The notes: generated by a model from the letters alone, not told the origin. A stretch of 42,876 nt of DNA from Pseudomonadota bacterium (GCA_963205255.1 CAUJIK010000045.1:1-42876), one strand, 5' to 3'. Counted from the first letter of the stretch, positions 25,938 to 37,449 are shown. Made by a program: numbers and translations.

Positions 25938-25967
25938 CCCCCCCCAAGGGCATGGGTACTCTACCGC
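25938..25967 (-). promoter_or_regulatory. Candidate promoter with eight-G leader tract, double-cupin gene
   Basis: On the minus strand TAGAGT (25958-25963) follows a TTGCGG context as a weak -10. Exactly 12 nt later comes a run of eight G (25938-25945), which would be among the first transcribed bases. The same layout with the same spacing occurs before the triple-RidA gene. No strong -35 is visible. Confidence 0.4.
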
Positions 25968-26003
25968 AAACGGCAGAGCGTGATGTTCTCCGGCATCAAT
26001 AAA

Positions 26004-26041
26004 TTGGTATGATCTCCAACAACCTGTCTCGGCGGGGGGGG
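26004..26041 (+). promoter_or_regulatory. Candidate extended -10 promoter with eight-G leader tract, small exported protein
   Basis: TTGGTATGAT gives an extended -10 (TG, G, TATGAT at 26008-26013). After 20 nt comes a run of eight G (26034-26041), then the AAGGAG ribosome site and the ATG at 26069. The TTGGTNTGAT core is shared with the promoter region of the triple-RidA gene. Confidence 0.5.
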
Positions 26042-26068
26042 ATTCGTTTTCTTGATCAAGGAGAATCC

Positions 26069-26422
26069 ATGAAGATCGGACTGGCTGCATTGGGAATGCT
26101 TCTGGCCACCACCCTCGCATTCGCGGCTGATGTGGACGGGACCTGGAATGGCACGCTCAATGTCACGGGCAGTAATGTGCCGGTTGCCTGGACATTCAAG
26201 GCCGAGGGGAACGTGCTGACCGGCGGCGTCAGCCAGGATGGCGGCCCGGTGGCGCCCATCACCAACGGCAAGATCGACGGCCACAGCATCTCCTTCGTCC
26301 TCCCGATCGACTACCAGGGCATGCAGATGTCGGTGGACTACAGCGGCGTGGTTTCGCCGACGGAAATCAAGCTGACCGGGTCGGTCCCCGGGATGTCCTT
26401 CGAGTACGTCGTCAAGAAGTGA
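26069..26422 (+). CDS. Small exported beta-rich protein of unknown function
   Basis: A 117-residue protein with a signal peptide (about 1-20, ending AFAADVDG). The mature part alternates polar and hydrophobic residues: VDGTWNGTLNV, then VAWTFKAEGNVLTGGV, ITNGKIDGHSISFVL and GVVSPTEIKLTGS. This suggests a small antiparallel beta barrel or sandwich, and resembles unnamed exported proteins common in Acidobacteria and Proteobacteria. No catalytic motif is visible. The ATG at 26069 follows AAGGAG by 5 nt; the longer frame has no ribosome site. It is divergent from the double-cupin gene and stands 57 bp before gnd. Confidence 0.75.
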   Translation: MKIGLAALGMLLATTLAFAADVDGTWNGTLNVTGSNVPVAWTFKAEGNVLTGGVSQDGGPVAPITNGKIDGHSISFVLPIDYQGMQMSVDYSGVVSPTEIKLTGSVPGMSFEYVVKK

Positions 26423-26479
26423 CCTGCGGCGGGCGGGGCGGAGGCTGCTCCGCCTTGCTCCGTCATGTAATCTGTCCCG

Positions 26480-27493
26480 ATGACTGTCCGCATGCAGATC
26501 GGAATGATGGGTCTGGGCAGGATGGGCGCCAACATGGTGCGCCGCCTGCTCCGGGCGGGTCATGAATGTGTCGTTTACGACATCGACCCGGCGAGTGTCG
26601 CGGCACTCGCCGGTGAAGGCGCCATCGGCGCCGCCTCCACGCAGGAATTCATCGCCCGGCTCGGCAAGCCCCGTGCTGTCTGGCTGATGCTGCCGGCCGC
26701 CATCACGGGCAAGGTGGTGGATGAGCTGGCCGCGATGATGGATGCGGGCGACATCCTCATCGACGGCGGAAATTCCAACTACCGTGATGCCGTCGATCAG
26801 GCCGCGCGCCTGGCCGCCAGAGGGCTGCACTATCTGGATGTGGGTACCAGCGGCGGCGTCTGGGGCCTGAGGCGCGGCTACTGCCTGATGATCGGCGGCC
26901 CGGAGGCTGCCGTGCGGCATCTGGATCCGGTTTTCGCGGCGCTGGCGCCCGGTGCTGATGAGGGCGCGCCGCCGGCGAATGCCGGCACCGCTGCCCGCGG
27001 CTATCTGCACTGCGGATCGAGCGGCGCCGGCCACTTCGTCAAGATGGTCCACAATGGCATCGAGTACGGTCTCATGGCCGCCTATGCCGAAGGCATGAAC
27101 ATCCTCAAGGCCGCGGGTGCCGGCCAGCAGGGCCGCAGCGCCGATGCCGAGACGGCGCCGCTTGAGGAGCCGCAGTACTACCAGTTCAATATCGATGTGG
27201 CCGCCGTGGCCGAGGTGTGGCGCCACGGGTCGGTCATCGAGTCCTGGCTGCTCGATCTCACCGCCGATGCCTTGAAAGACGATCCTGATCTTGCGCGCTT
27301 CGGTGGCAGGGTGTCCGATTCGGGAGAAGGGCGCTGGACCTTGAAGGCCGCGATCGATACCGGCGTGCCTGCGCCGGTTCTCTCCGCCGCGCTGTTCAAC
27401 CGCTTCGCTTCGCGTGGTGCCTCGGAATATGCCGACAAGCTGCTCTCGGCCATGCGTCTGGCCTTCGGCGGGCACATCGAGAAGCCGAAGTGA
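26480..27493 (+). CDS. gnd: 6-phosphogluconate dehydrogenase (decarboxylating), short form
   Basis: A 337-residue enzyme of the short GndA/YqeC class that oxidatively decarboxylates 6-phosphogluconate to ribulose 5-phosphate. Motifs are GLGRMG (11-16), the IDGGNSNY substrate loop, GTSGGVWGL and [10 protein letters not shown] with the catalytic Lys. The second strand ends VYDID, with acidic residues where NADP-dependent enzymes place Arg/Thr, which suggests NAD preference (inferred). The protein is about 130 residues shorter than the 470-residue dimeric type. Its stop overlaps the zwf start (GTGA), so the two are translationally coupled. Confidence 0.92.
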   Translation: MTVRMQIGMMGLGRMGANMVRRLLRAGHECVVYDIDPASVAALAGEGAIGAASTQEFIARLGKPRAVWLMLPAAITGKVVDELAAMMDAGDILIDGGNSNYRDAVDQAARLAARGLHYLDVGTSGGVWGLRRGYCLMIGGPEAAVRHLDPVFAALAPGADEGAPPANAGTAARGYLHCGSSGAGHFVKMVHNGIEYGLMAAYAEGMNILKAAGAGQQGRSADAETAPLEEPQYYQFNIDVAAVAEVWRHGSVIESWLLDLTADALKDDPDLARFGGRVSDSGEGRWTLKAAIDTGVPAPVLSAALFNRFASRGASEYADKLLSAMRLAFGGHIEKPK

Positions 27494-28869
27494 CCGGCGA
27501 CCGGTCCGATGTGCTGGTTCTGTTCGGAGCGACCGGCGATCTGGCCTGGAGAAAGATCTTTCCCTCGCTTTACGTGATGGTGGCGCGTGGCACGCTCACG
27601 GAGCCGGTGATCGGCGTGGCGCTGGAGGACTGGGACATCGCGCGGCTGGTGGCGCGTGCCCGCTCCGGCATCGAGGCGGCTCGTGGCAGTGTGGACGAGG
27701 CGACCTTCGCGAAGCTTGCCGGCCTGCTGCGCTATGTCAGCGGCGACTACCGGGATCAGCAGACCTTCGACAAGCTCAGGCAGGCCCTGTCGGGGCACCG
27801 GCATCCGCTGTACTACCTTGCCGTGCCGCCCTCGATGTTCGAGCCGGTGGTGCAGGGGCTGGAGCAGTCCGGCGGCGCCAGAGGCGCGCGGCTGATGGTG
27901 GAGAAGCCCTTCGGGCGCGACCTCCAGTCGGCGCGCTGGCTCAACCGCGTGCTGCACATGGTCTTCGATGAAGACTCGATCTTCCGCATCGACCATTATC
28001 TGGGCAAGGAGGCGATCCAGAACCTGCTGTATTTCCGCTTCGCGAACTCCTTTCTCGAGCCGCTGTGGAACCGCAACTTCATCGACAGCGTGCAGATCAC
28101 CATGGCCGAGGATATCGGCGTCGAAGGGCGCGGCAGGTTCTACGACGAGGTCGGCTGTATCCGCGACGTGATCGAGAACCATCTGCTCAACATCATGCTG
28201 CTGCTGGCGATGGAACCGCCTTCGGGGCGCAGCGTGGATGACCTGATCGACGAGAAGGTGCAGGTGCTGAAGGCCATCCGCACGCTGCGACCCGAAGATG
28301 TGGTGCGCGGCCAGTTCGAGGGCTATTTGCGGGAGCCGGGAGTCGCCGCCGATTCAACGCGCGAGACCTTCGCCGCGGTGCGTTTCATGATCGACACCTG
28401 GCGCTGGCAGGGCGTGCCGTTCTATGTCCGCGCCGGCAAGAAGCTTCCCGTGCGCGCCACCGAGGTGCGGGTGCGATTCAAGCGCCCGCCGCTGGCCATC
28501 TTCGATGGCTTCGAGCCGGAGCAGGCCAACTACCTGCGCTTCCGTATTGCGCCCGTGGTCGCCATCGGCATTGGCGCGCGCCGCAAGGTTGCCGGCGATG
28601 CGATGGTGGGTGAGCAGGTGGAGCTCAGCGCGCTGGATGGCGACACGGCCGATGAAATGGAGCCCTACGAGCGCCTGATCGGTGATGCCATGAACGGCAA
28701 CACGCAGCTGTTCACGCGCGAGGATGCCTCCGAGATCGCCTGGCGCATCGTCGCGCCGGTGCTCGATGACAAGTCCGCGCCCGCCCTCTACAAGCCCGGC
28801 ACCTGGGGGCCGGAGGAGGCCATGGCCGGATTCGGGCCGGCGCATGGCTGGGCCGACCCCTGCGCCTGA
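27490..28869 (+). CDS. zwf: Glucose-6-phosphate 1-dehydrogenase
   Basis: A 459-residue enzyme that oxidises glucose 6-phosphate to 6-phosphogluconolactone, feeding Gnd or the Entner-Doudoroff route. The N-terminus has the cofactor loop [25 protein letters not shown] and the catalytic RIDHYLGKE follow at about residues 137 and 162. Late landmarks are [10 protein letters not shown] and YERLIGDAM. It is slightly shorter than typical (about 480-500). The GTG at 27490 overlaps the gnd stop by 4 bp. No pgl gene follows, so 6-phosphogluconolactonase must be elsewhere or hydrolysis is spontaneous. Confidence 0.93.
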   Translation: MTGDRSDVLVLFGATGDLAWRKIFPSLYVMVARGTLTEPVIGVALEDWDIARLVARARSGIEAARGSVDEATFAKLAGLLRYVSGDYRDQQTFDKLRQALSGHRHPLYYLAVPPSMFEPVVQGLEQSGGARGARLMVEKPFGRDLQSARWLNRVLHMVFDEDSIFRIDHYLGKEAIQNLLYFRFANSFLEPLWNRNFIDSVQITMAEDIGVEGRGRFYDEVGCIRDVIENHLLNIMLLLAMEPPSGRSVDDLIDEKVQVLKAIRTLRPEDVVRGQFEGYLREPGVAADSTRETFAAVRFMIDTWRWQGVPFYVRAGKKLPVRATEVRVRFKRPPLAIFDGFEPEQANYLRFRIAPVVAIGIGARRKVAGDAMVGEQVELSALDGDTADEMEPYERLIGDAMNGNTQLFTREDASEIAWRIVAPVLDDKSAPALYKPGTWGPEEAMAGFGPAHGWADPCA

Positions 28870-28899
28870 TCCATTGACCTTTCCAAGGGAGATTCAGGC

Positions 28900-29498
28900 A
28901 TGCAAGTGGTTTCCACGGTGCGCCGTCCCGCGGCCCCGAAGATGGCGCTCAAGCTGTTGCTGGTCGCAGCCGTGGCGGGCGTGGCCGGTTGCTCCGGGCA
29001 GGACCGCGAGCTTGCGGGCAAGGTCGATTCGCTGACGAAGCAGCTGGAAGAGACACGGGCCGAGCTGCAGCGGCTGCAGGACGTCAAGCAGATCGAGAAA
29101 CTCACGCGCACCTATGGTTACTACATCGACAAGGGTCTGTGGTCGCAGGTGGTGGACCTGTTCGCCGAAGACGGTTCGGTGTAGCTGGGCGGCTCCGGCA
29201 TCTACAAGGGCAGGCAGGGCGTCGACCGGATGTTCGCGCAGGGGTTTGGCGCGGGGATCGGGCGCGGCGCGGGTCAGGATGGCCGTATGGAATGAAGGCG
29301 TTTACGAGAATGAATACGTGAAAGAGAACGGGGGTCTGGAAGTTCAAGGTCATGAAGTTCTGGCCCACGTACTTCACCGACTTCGACAAGGGCTGGGCGA
29401 AGCAGGATCTGCCGGACATCGGCAAGCAGGCGAACACCGCCGATCCGCGCTTCCCGCCCGACAAGCCTTCGGCTCCGGCAAGAGGCGCTGCGCGATGA
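28900..29498 (+). pseudogene. Decayed NTF2/SnoaL-like lipoprotein gene
   Basis: The frame opens with a lipoprotein signal (lipobox VAGC near residue 31), a coiled-coil stretch and the NTF2-like start IEKLTRTYGYYIDKGLWSQVVDLFAEDGSV. A TAG at 29182-29184 interrupts it where relatives read a Glu codon. The same frame then continues LGGSGIYKGRQGVDRMF. The next recognisable part, VYENEYVKENGG, is in a second frame, and WKFKVMKFWPTYF continues in a third, ending at TGA 29496-29498. About 40-60 residues of the core are also missing. At least one nonsense change, one deletion and one frameshift are therefore needed to explain it. The final stop still overlaps the ATG of the creatininase gene, a relic of coupling. 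Confidence 0.85.
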
Positions 29499-30484
29499 TC
29501 AATGTTCTGCGTCCGACATGCCGGCTGGGTCTGTCCATGATGGCTGCGGCCGTGTTTGCCCTTGCCGCGGCACCCCAGGCATCGGCGCAGGTGCAGCCCA
29601 TGGGCGCGCTCAATACGCAGCAGCTCGCCGAGGTCGACAAGTCCAGGGCCGTGGTCATCATTCCCGGCGGGATCATGGAAGAACATGGTCCCTACCTGCC
29701 GGCCAACACCGATGGCTATGTGAGCGAGCGGCAGGCGCAGGATGTGGCCGACGCCATCGTTGCCAGGGGATGGCGCGTGCTGATGTTTCCGGGCATTCCG
29801 CTCGGCTCAGGCGGCGCCAACGAGCTTGCGGCGCAGTATCCATTTCCGGGCGCCTACGTGGTGCGGTTGAACACGCTGCGTTCGGTCTACATGGACCTGG
29901 CCGATGAGCTGGGCGAGGCGGGCTTCAAGTGGATCTTCATGGTCCACAGTCACGGGGCGCCCAATCATGGCCGGGTGCTCAGCCAGGTGAGCGACTATTT
30001 CGCCGACACCTGGAAGGGCCGCATGCTCCACGTCACCGGCGGATGGGAAGCCTTCTCCGCGGCCGACAATCCGCGCAAGGACCTCAGCGAGCAGGCCCGG
30101 CAGGAGGATGCTTACTCGGGTCATGCCGGCATCGATGAAACCAGCCTGATGCTGTTCCTGAAGCCCGAGCTCGTGAGCCCGGACTACAGGAATGCCTCCG
30201 CGTTCACCGCCGGCGGTGATCGCGGCATGATCGACGTCGCGAAGCAGCCCGACTGGCAGGGATATTTCGGTGCGCCACGCTACGCGACGGCAGAGTACGG
30301 AGCGCGGCTGTACCGCATCAGCACCGACGCGATGATCAAGGAGGCGCTGGCCGCCCTGGAGGCGGGCGTGCAGTCCGGCCCGCGCCAGCGGGAGCCGCGA
30401 CGGGCGGTCGATGATGCGGCCATCGCGCGCGACAGCGCGATCGAGAAGCGGCAGCAGGAGTGGCTGCGGAACAACGACCCGTAA
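29495..30484 (+). CDS. Exported creatininase-family amidohydrolase
   Basis: A 329-residue protein with a signal peptide (about 1-31, ending ASAQV). The metal-binding pattern of the creatininase family is visible: EEHGPYLPANTD (about 62-73), VHSHGAPNHG, and GHAGIDETSLML with the catalytic-region Glu. Members hydrolyse creatinine, formylated amines or cyclic amides, usually in the cytosol; export and the modified HSHGAPN (usually NxHGGN) make the substrate uncertain. The ATG overlaps the stop of the upstream NTF2-like pseudogene. A strong hairpin follows the gene. Confidence 0.82.
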   Translation: MINVLRPTCRLGLSMMAAAVFALAAAPQASAQVQPMGALNTQQLAEVDKSRAVVIIPGGIMEEHGPYLPANTDGYVSERQAQDVADAIVARGWRVLMFPGIPLGSGGANELAAQYPFPGAYVVRLNTLRSVYMDLADELGEAGFKWIFMVHSHGAPNHGRVLSQVSDYFADTWKGRMLHVTGGWEAFSAADNPRKDLSEQARQEDAYSGHAGIDETSLMLFLKPELVSPDYRNASAFTAGGDRGMIDVAKQPDWQGYFGAPRYATAEYGARLYRISTDAMIKEALAALEAGVQSGPRQREPRRAVDDAAIARDSAIEKRQQEWLRNNDP

Positions 30485-30488
30485 TCCT

Positions 30489-30525
30489 GAAAAAAAGCCC
30501 GGGGACGAATCCTCGTCCCCGGGCT
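30489..30525 (-). terminator. Intrinsic terminator of the triple-RidA gene
   Basis: A perfect 13-bp stem (AGCCCGGGGACGA at 30496-30508 with its complement at 30513-30525) has a 4-nt loop. On the minus strand it is followed by a run of seven T (30490-30496 on the plus strand are A). It lies in the 59-bp convergent gap and may also stop rightward transcription, though without a T tract on that strand. Confidence 0.9.
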
Positions 30526-30543
30526 CTGGTCTGCCTGTGTGGC

Positions 30544-31776
30544 TTACTTCTTCGCGGCGAACGCGGTCACTTCGACCTGCATCTGCTCTTGCGCGAGGCC
30601 CTCGACGATGGCCAGGGTCTCGGCGGCGGGGCTCGTCTTCAGCGATGGCGCCAGACGCGCGGCTTCCTCGATGAAGCGGGCGCGCACCTTCTCGACGTCG
30701 GCGCCGGTCTTCACATAGATCTTGTACTTGACCATGTCGCCGATGCCCGCGCCCGAGGCGCCCAGGGACGCGTGGATCTCCTTCGCGGCGATGGCGGCCT
30801 GTTCGACGGCGTCGCCCGCCGGCTTGCCGCTCTCGATCCCGCCGATGCCGGAGACCATCACGATATCGCCCACAGTGACGGTGCGCGCGATCTCGATCGG
30901 GGTGTCGTAAGGCACGCGCGCCACCTCGACCGAGGGGGGCACTGCAACGGCGTCCATTTCCAGCAGGAAGCCGTCAGCGGCCATGCCGTCGACGATGACC
31001 AGCGTGCCGACGCTTGGCTTGTCCTGCAGCTGCGGTGCCAGCTTGTGGGTCGCGGCGTGGAACAGCTGGATCACCTGGAGTGGATCCGTGCCCTTCTTGA
31101 CGTACAGGTTGTGCGAGATCATGTCGCCGACGCTCAGGCCGCGCTTCTGCAGGCCGAACTGCAGCTTGTTGACGATCACGTCCACCTGTTCCTCGATGGT
31201 GGGAACCAGCGTGCCATGCTCGAAATCCATCGCCTCGGTGCCGGCGACGAAGATGAACGGATCGACTGCGATGGTCTCCGAGATTTCGGCCGGGCCGAAG
31301 GTGAAGTCGATGCGGTTGAACTCATTGCGCTCGCCCGCGACCTTGGGCGTTGCGGCCACGAGGTCGACCATCACCAGGGAATCCGGGTTGGGGAATTCCG
31401 GCAGGCTCACGATGGTGCCGACGCTCTTTTCGGTCTTGAGGCTGGGAGCGAGGCTCGTTGCCGTGGCATGGAAGCGGTTCAGCACCGCCATGGGCGAGAC
31501 GCCATCCTTGATGTAGATGGTGTGCTGGATCATGTCGCCGATATCGAGGCCGCGCGGCGCCAGCAATTCGTTGGTCTTGCGGATGACTTCATCGACCTGC
31601 GCCTCGGCGTCGCCGGTGGTGCCCACCGCACCGGAGACGAACACGAGGTTGCCGACGGCAACAGCGCCGGCAGGTTCGGCGGGTTTGTTGTCGGCCGTGG
31701 GTTTTGCCGAGCACGCGGCCAGTGAGGCGGCGAGAACCGCCGCTGGGGTCAGTAGAGCAATACGCCGCCAGATCAT
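30544..31776 (-). CDS. Lipoprotein with three tandem RidA (YjgF/YER057c/UK114) domains
   Basis: A 410-residue exported protein. The signal ends in the lipobox LAAC (Cys22), so it should be membrane anchored. Three RidA-like domains follow, at about 35-142, 165-279 and 293-408. Repeated blocks are VGNLVFVSGA / DPFIFVAGT / VGDIVMVSG, IGDMIQHTIYIK / VGDMISHNLYVK / IGDMVKYKIYVK, and SVGTIVSL / SVGTLVIV / AAETLAIV. RidA is normally a cytosolic trimer of about 130-residue chains; this chain could fold as a pseudo-trimer. The Arg of the RidA motif (ARSxV) is replaced in all three copies, so canonical imine deaminase activity is doubtful. The start has GAGG at 7 nt and an eight-G leader upstream. Confidence 0.88.
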   Translation of the reverse strand: MIWRRIALLTPAAVLAASLAACSAKPTADNKPAEPAGAVAVGNLVFVSGAVGTTGDAEAQVDEVIRKTNELLAPRGLDIGDMIQHTIYIKDGVSPMAVLNRFHATATSLAPSLKTEKSVGTIVSLPEFPNPDSLVMVDLVAATPKVAGERNEFNRIDFTFGPAEISETIAVDPFIFVAGTEAMDFEHGTLVPTIEEQVDVIVNKLQFGLQKRGLSVGDMISHNLYVKKGTDPLQVIQLFHAATHKLAPQLQDKPSVGTLVIVDGMAADGFLLEMDAVAVPPSVEVARVPYDTPIEIARTVTVGDIVMVSGIGGIESGKPAGDAVEQAAIAAKEIHASLGASGAGIGDMVKYKIYVKTGADVEKVRARFIEEAARLAPSLKTSPAAETLAIVEGLAQEQMQVEVTAFAAKK

Positions 31777-31818
31777 AGTGATGCCTCGCTTCTGGGTTGT
31801 GTAGCCAATAAGACCGGG

Positions 31819-31848
31819 CCCCCCCCAGTCAGTTGAGTATCAAACCAA
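31819..31848 (-). promoter_or_regulatory. Candidate extended -10 promoter with eight-G leader tract, triple-RidA gene
   Basis: Read on the minus strand, TTGGTTTGAT gives an extended -10 (TG, G, TTTGAT at 31839-31844). Twelve nt later is a run of eight G (31819-31826), 43 bp upstream of the ATG. The 12-nt spacing equals that in front of the double-cupin gene, and the hexamer context matches that of the small exported protein. Confidence 0.5.
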
Positions 31849-31885
31849 TTATGGTCGAACTACCCGGAATTGGAAACGGGCGGGT

Positions 31886-33229
31886 TCAGGCCCTGACCCT
31901 GAGCCTCAGCATGCTGATTCCGGCGGCCACGATGGCCGCCACGGCGGCGGCGCGCAGCAGGGAAGGCCCTGATTCCACTCCCATTACATGGAAGCCTGCG
32001 GCCACGGTTGCCGCGCCGCAGGTCTGCCCCAGCAGCCGCGCCGTCGCCAGCATTCCGCCGGCCGCGCCCGAGCGTTCCCGGGGCGCGGCGGTGATCATGG
32101 CGCGGTTGTTCGGGGACTGGAAAAACCCGAATCCGGCGCCGCACAACGCCATGCGCCACAGGATGTCGGCATCCCCGGAATGTGCTCCGAGCATCGACAG
32201 TGACAGCAGGCCCAGCGCGAGCACGGTGAGGCCGATGCCGCCGAGCAGTCCGGCGGGAAAGCGGTCGGCGAGCCGGCCGGCCAGCGGTGCGGCAAAACCC
32301 ACGGCCAGCGGCCAGGCGGTCATCAGCAGGCCGGTCTCGACCACGCTGCGCGCCAGCATGTGCTGAAGCAGGAAGGGCAGTGTGACCAGGGCGAGCATCT
32401 GCGCGGCGAAAGTGGTGACCGAGGTCGAGATCGAGAGGGCGAAGATCGGAATGCGCAGCAGGTCCACCGGCAGCAGCGGCGCGGGGCGATGCCATTCGCG
32501 TCGCACCAGCAGCGTGCCGGCAATCAGTGCGGCGCACAGCAGCGCCAGGCCGATGCCGGTTTCGGCACGGGCCAGCGTCTCGATGCCGAACACCAGCGCA
32601 CTGAGCGCGATGGCGCTGTACAGCGCCGAGAGATAGTTGGGACGGCCGCCATGTCCCGGCACTTCGGGCAGCACGCGCATGCCGATGAGCAATGCGACAA
32701 GGCCGATGGGAAGATTGATGAGGAACAGCCACTGCCAGGAGGCGATGCTCAGTATCAGGGCCGCGATGCTGGGGCCGGAGGCCGCCGACAGTGACAGCAC
32801 CAGCGCGTTGTAGCCCAGGCCTCTGCCCAGCATGGACTGGGGATAGGTCGCGCGCAGCAGCGCCGCATTCATGCTCATGATGCTGGCGGCGCCTATGCCC
32901 TGGAACATGCGCGCGGCGATCAGTGTGCCAAGGCTCTGTGCCATGGCGCAGGCGACGGAACCCAGCACGAACAGCGCTATTCCCGGAATGTAGACGCGGC
33001 GATAGCCGATCCGGTCTCCCAGCGCCGCCAGTGGCAGCAGCAGGGCGGTGATGACCAGCTGGTAGGCGTTGATGACCCAGATGGACAGCGCGGGCGAGGA
33101 TTGCAGCTCACTCGCGATGGTGGGCAGCGCGACATTGGCGATCGAGCTGTCGAGGACCGCCATCGCGATCGCGAGCCAGATGGCGATGACGGACCAGTAG
33201 CGTCGTGGCGTCGGCAGGCCGTCCATCAT
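31886..33229 (-). CDS. MFS transporter, DHA2 (drug:H+ antiporter) family
   Basis: A 447-residue inner-membrane protein with about 12-14 hydrophobic segments. Family signatures are LDSSIANVALPTI in the first helix (motif D1-like), WVINAYQL, LGDRIGYRR (motif A) and RMFQGIGAASIMS. These place it with EmrB/QacA-like multidrug exporters; the substrate is unknown. I chose the first of two adjacent ATGs at 33229; the longer frame upstream covers the promoter gap and lacks family features. It is divergent from the DUF938 methyltransferase gene across a 77-bp gap. Confidence 0.87.
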   Translation of the reverse strand: MMDGLPTPRRYWSVIAIWLAIAMAVLDSSIANVALPTIASELQSSPALSIWVINAYQLVITALLLPLAALGDRIGYRRVYIPGIALFVLGSVACAMAQSLGTLIAARMFQGIGAASIMSMNAALLRATYPQSMLGRGLGYNALVLSLSAASGPSIAALILSIASWQWLFLINLPIGLVALLIGMRVLPEVPGHGGRPNYLSALYSAIALSALVFGIETLARAETGIGLALLCAALIAGTLLVRREWHRPAPLLPVDLLRIPIFALSISTSVTTFAAQMLALVTLPFLLQHMLARSVVETGLLMTAWPLAVGFAAPLAGRLADRFPAGLLGGIGLTVLALGLLSLSMLGAHSGDADILWRMALCGAGFGFFQSPNNRAMITAAPRERSGAAGGMLATARLLGQTCGAATVAAGFHVMGVESGPSLLRAAAVAAIVAAGISMLRLRVRA

Positions 33230-33306
33230 CGAAGGTTGTTCCCTTTGCACAGGGCCGCTAGTCTGCCATACGGCGTTGCAGAGGCTTGGGAGCAGGGGAG
33301 CATCGA

Positions 33307-33909
33307 GTGCTGACGTATCCGGCGCCGGAGCGCAACAAGGCGCCGATTCTCGAAGTGCTGCGGCGGATATTGCCGGCGCGCGGCCGCGTGCTGGAGATTG
33401 CAAGCGGCACGGGCCAGCATGTGGTGCATTTCGCCCAGGGTCTGCCGGCGTTCACCTGGCTGCCCAGCGATCCGGAGCCGGATCACCGCGAGTCGATCCG
33501 CGAACGCGTGACGCAGGCCGGGCTTGCCAACGTGCAGCCGCCGCTGGCGCTCGATGTGCTCGAGCGACCGTGGCCGGTGCAGTCCGTCGACGCCATCGTC
33601 TGCATCAACATGATCCACATCGCGCCCTGGGCCGCGGGCCTGGCGCTGCTCGAAGAGGCGGCGCGCCTGCTGCCTGCCGGTGGAGTGCTGTATCTCTACG
33701 GGCCCTACCGTCGTCATGGCGCGCACACCGCGCCCAGCAACGAAGCCTTCGATGCGGACCTGCGCCGGCGCAACGCGCAATGGGGGGTGCGCGATCTGGA
33801 AGAAGTGGAGCGTGTGGCCGGCTCCTTCGGGCTGGCGCTGCGGGAGATTGTGGAAATGCCGGCCAACAATCTCAGCGTCGTGTTCTCAACTCCCTTCCAG
33901 GCGCCCTGA
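33307..33909 (+). CDS. DUF938-family SAM-dependent methyltransferase
   Basis: A 200-residue protein. The N-terminal YPAPERNKAPILEVLRRIL and the SAM-binding loop VLEIASGTGQHVVHFA identify the DUF938 methyltransferase-like family. SDPEPDHRESIRERV, INMIHIAPW and LYGPYRRHG are further landmarks. The methyl acceptor is unknown. The GTG at 33307 follows AGGGGAG at 7 nt; earlier in-frame starts lack such a site. The 3' end overlaps the convergent MOSC gene by 24 bp. Confidence 0.85.
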   Translation: MLTYPAPERNKAPILEVLRRILPARGRVLEIASGTGQHVVHFAQGLPAFTWLPSDPEPDHRESIRERVTQAGLANVQPPLALDVLERPWPVQSVDAIVCINMIHIAPWAAGLALLEEAARLLPAGGVLYLYGPYRRHGAHTAPSNEAFDADLRRRNAQWGVRDLEEVERVAGSFGLALREIVEMPANNLSVVFSTPFQAP

Positions 33910-34560
33910 CCAGTCTTCCGTGCGCTGCGATTGCAGCCGTCTCTCGAACAGTCGCCGCCAGCTCGGCGTCAGCGGCAGCGCGAGCAGGGGAGTGAGCAGT
34001 TCGGGTCGCGTTTCGCGGTCCCGGATCAGCGCGAGCAGATGGGCAACGGTGAACCGCGGATGCGGACGCTCCACCAGCTCCATGGCGTCGCCCGCTGCCA
34101 GCGTCCCCGGTTCCAGCACCCGCAAATACCAGCCGGCGCGCAGCGTGTCCTGAACCTGCGCGGCCATGGTGCGCACGCCGAAGCGCAGGTTCAGCTTGTA
34201 GCAGGGCTGGCGCCCCTGGGTCACTTCCAGCAGCGTGCTGCCGATGCGCCAGCGGTCGGCGATGCAGACGCTGTGCTCGTCCGCGCCATCTATGCTGAGG
34301 TTCTCGCCGAAGGCGCCGGGCGCGGCCAGCAGGGCCTGTTCTGGCAGCCGCGTGCGCCAGTAGTCGTAGTGATGCCAGGCATAACAGTGCAGCGCCTTGT
34401 CGGGTCCGCCGTGCACTTTGAGGTCGCCCTGCTGGTCGCTGACGAGCCCCAGGGCTTCCACGCGTTGCGGGCCATGACGGGGCTTCTTGTCGATGCCGCT
34501 CACGGTGTGGCCGAGCGGCTGGACGCTGCCTGTCAGCACCGCGCGGATGGTTGCAGTCAT
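33886..34560 (-). CDS. MOSC-domain protein, YiiM-like
   Basis: A 224-residue protein with a MOSC (molybdenum cofactor sulfurase C-terminal) domain at about 40-160. Landmarks are GDLKVHGGPDKALHCYAWHHY, FGENLSI and the conserved Cys in TQGRQPCYKL. A three-helix C-terminal tail fits YiiM, linked in E. coli to detoxification of N-hydroxylated bases using molybdenum cofactor. The function here is inferred from that family. I chose the ATG at 34560; a longer start adds seven residues. It is divergent from nnrS. Confidence 0.85.
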   Translation of the reverse strand: MTATIRAVLTGSVQPLGHTVSGIDKKPRHGPQRVEALGLVSDQQGDLKVHGGPDKALHCYAWHHYDYWRTRLPEQALLAAPGAFGENLSIDGADEHSVCIADRWRIGSTLLEVTQGRQPCYKLNLRFGVRTMAAQVQDTLRAGWYLRVLEPGTLAAGDAMELVERPHPRFTVAHLLALIRDRETRPELLTPLLALPLTPSWRRLFERRLQSQRTEDWSGRLEGS

Positions 34561-34691
34561 GCGCCTGTCCATGCGCAGCAATGATCACACAAGTCGATCC
34601 GCGGGCCGCGGCGTTTGGTGATGCCGGCGCCGCGGAGTACCTTTGAGGCTCGATCGTCACTCCGCGGCGATCGCCGCCGAGGAGCTTCGCC

Positions 34692-37449
<2,758 letters not shown>

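Noticed and set aside
26009-26068. N-terminal extension of the small exported protein frame
   Set aside because: A clear AAGGAG and signal peptide begin at the ATG at 26069; the extension would place the G8 tract inside coding sequence.
33782-33787. G run inside the DUF938 methyltransferase gene
   Set aside because: It is six bases within a codon-consistent coding sequence and not linked to a promoter, unlike the leader G8 tracts.
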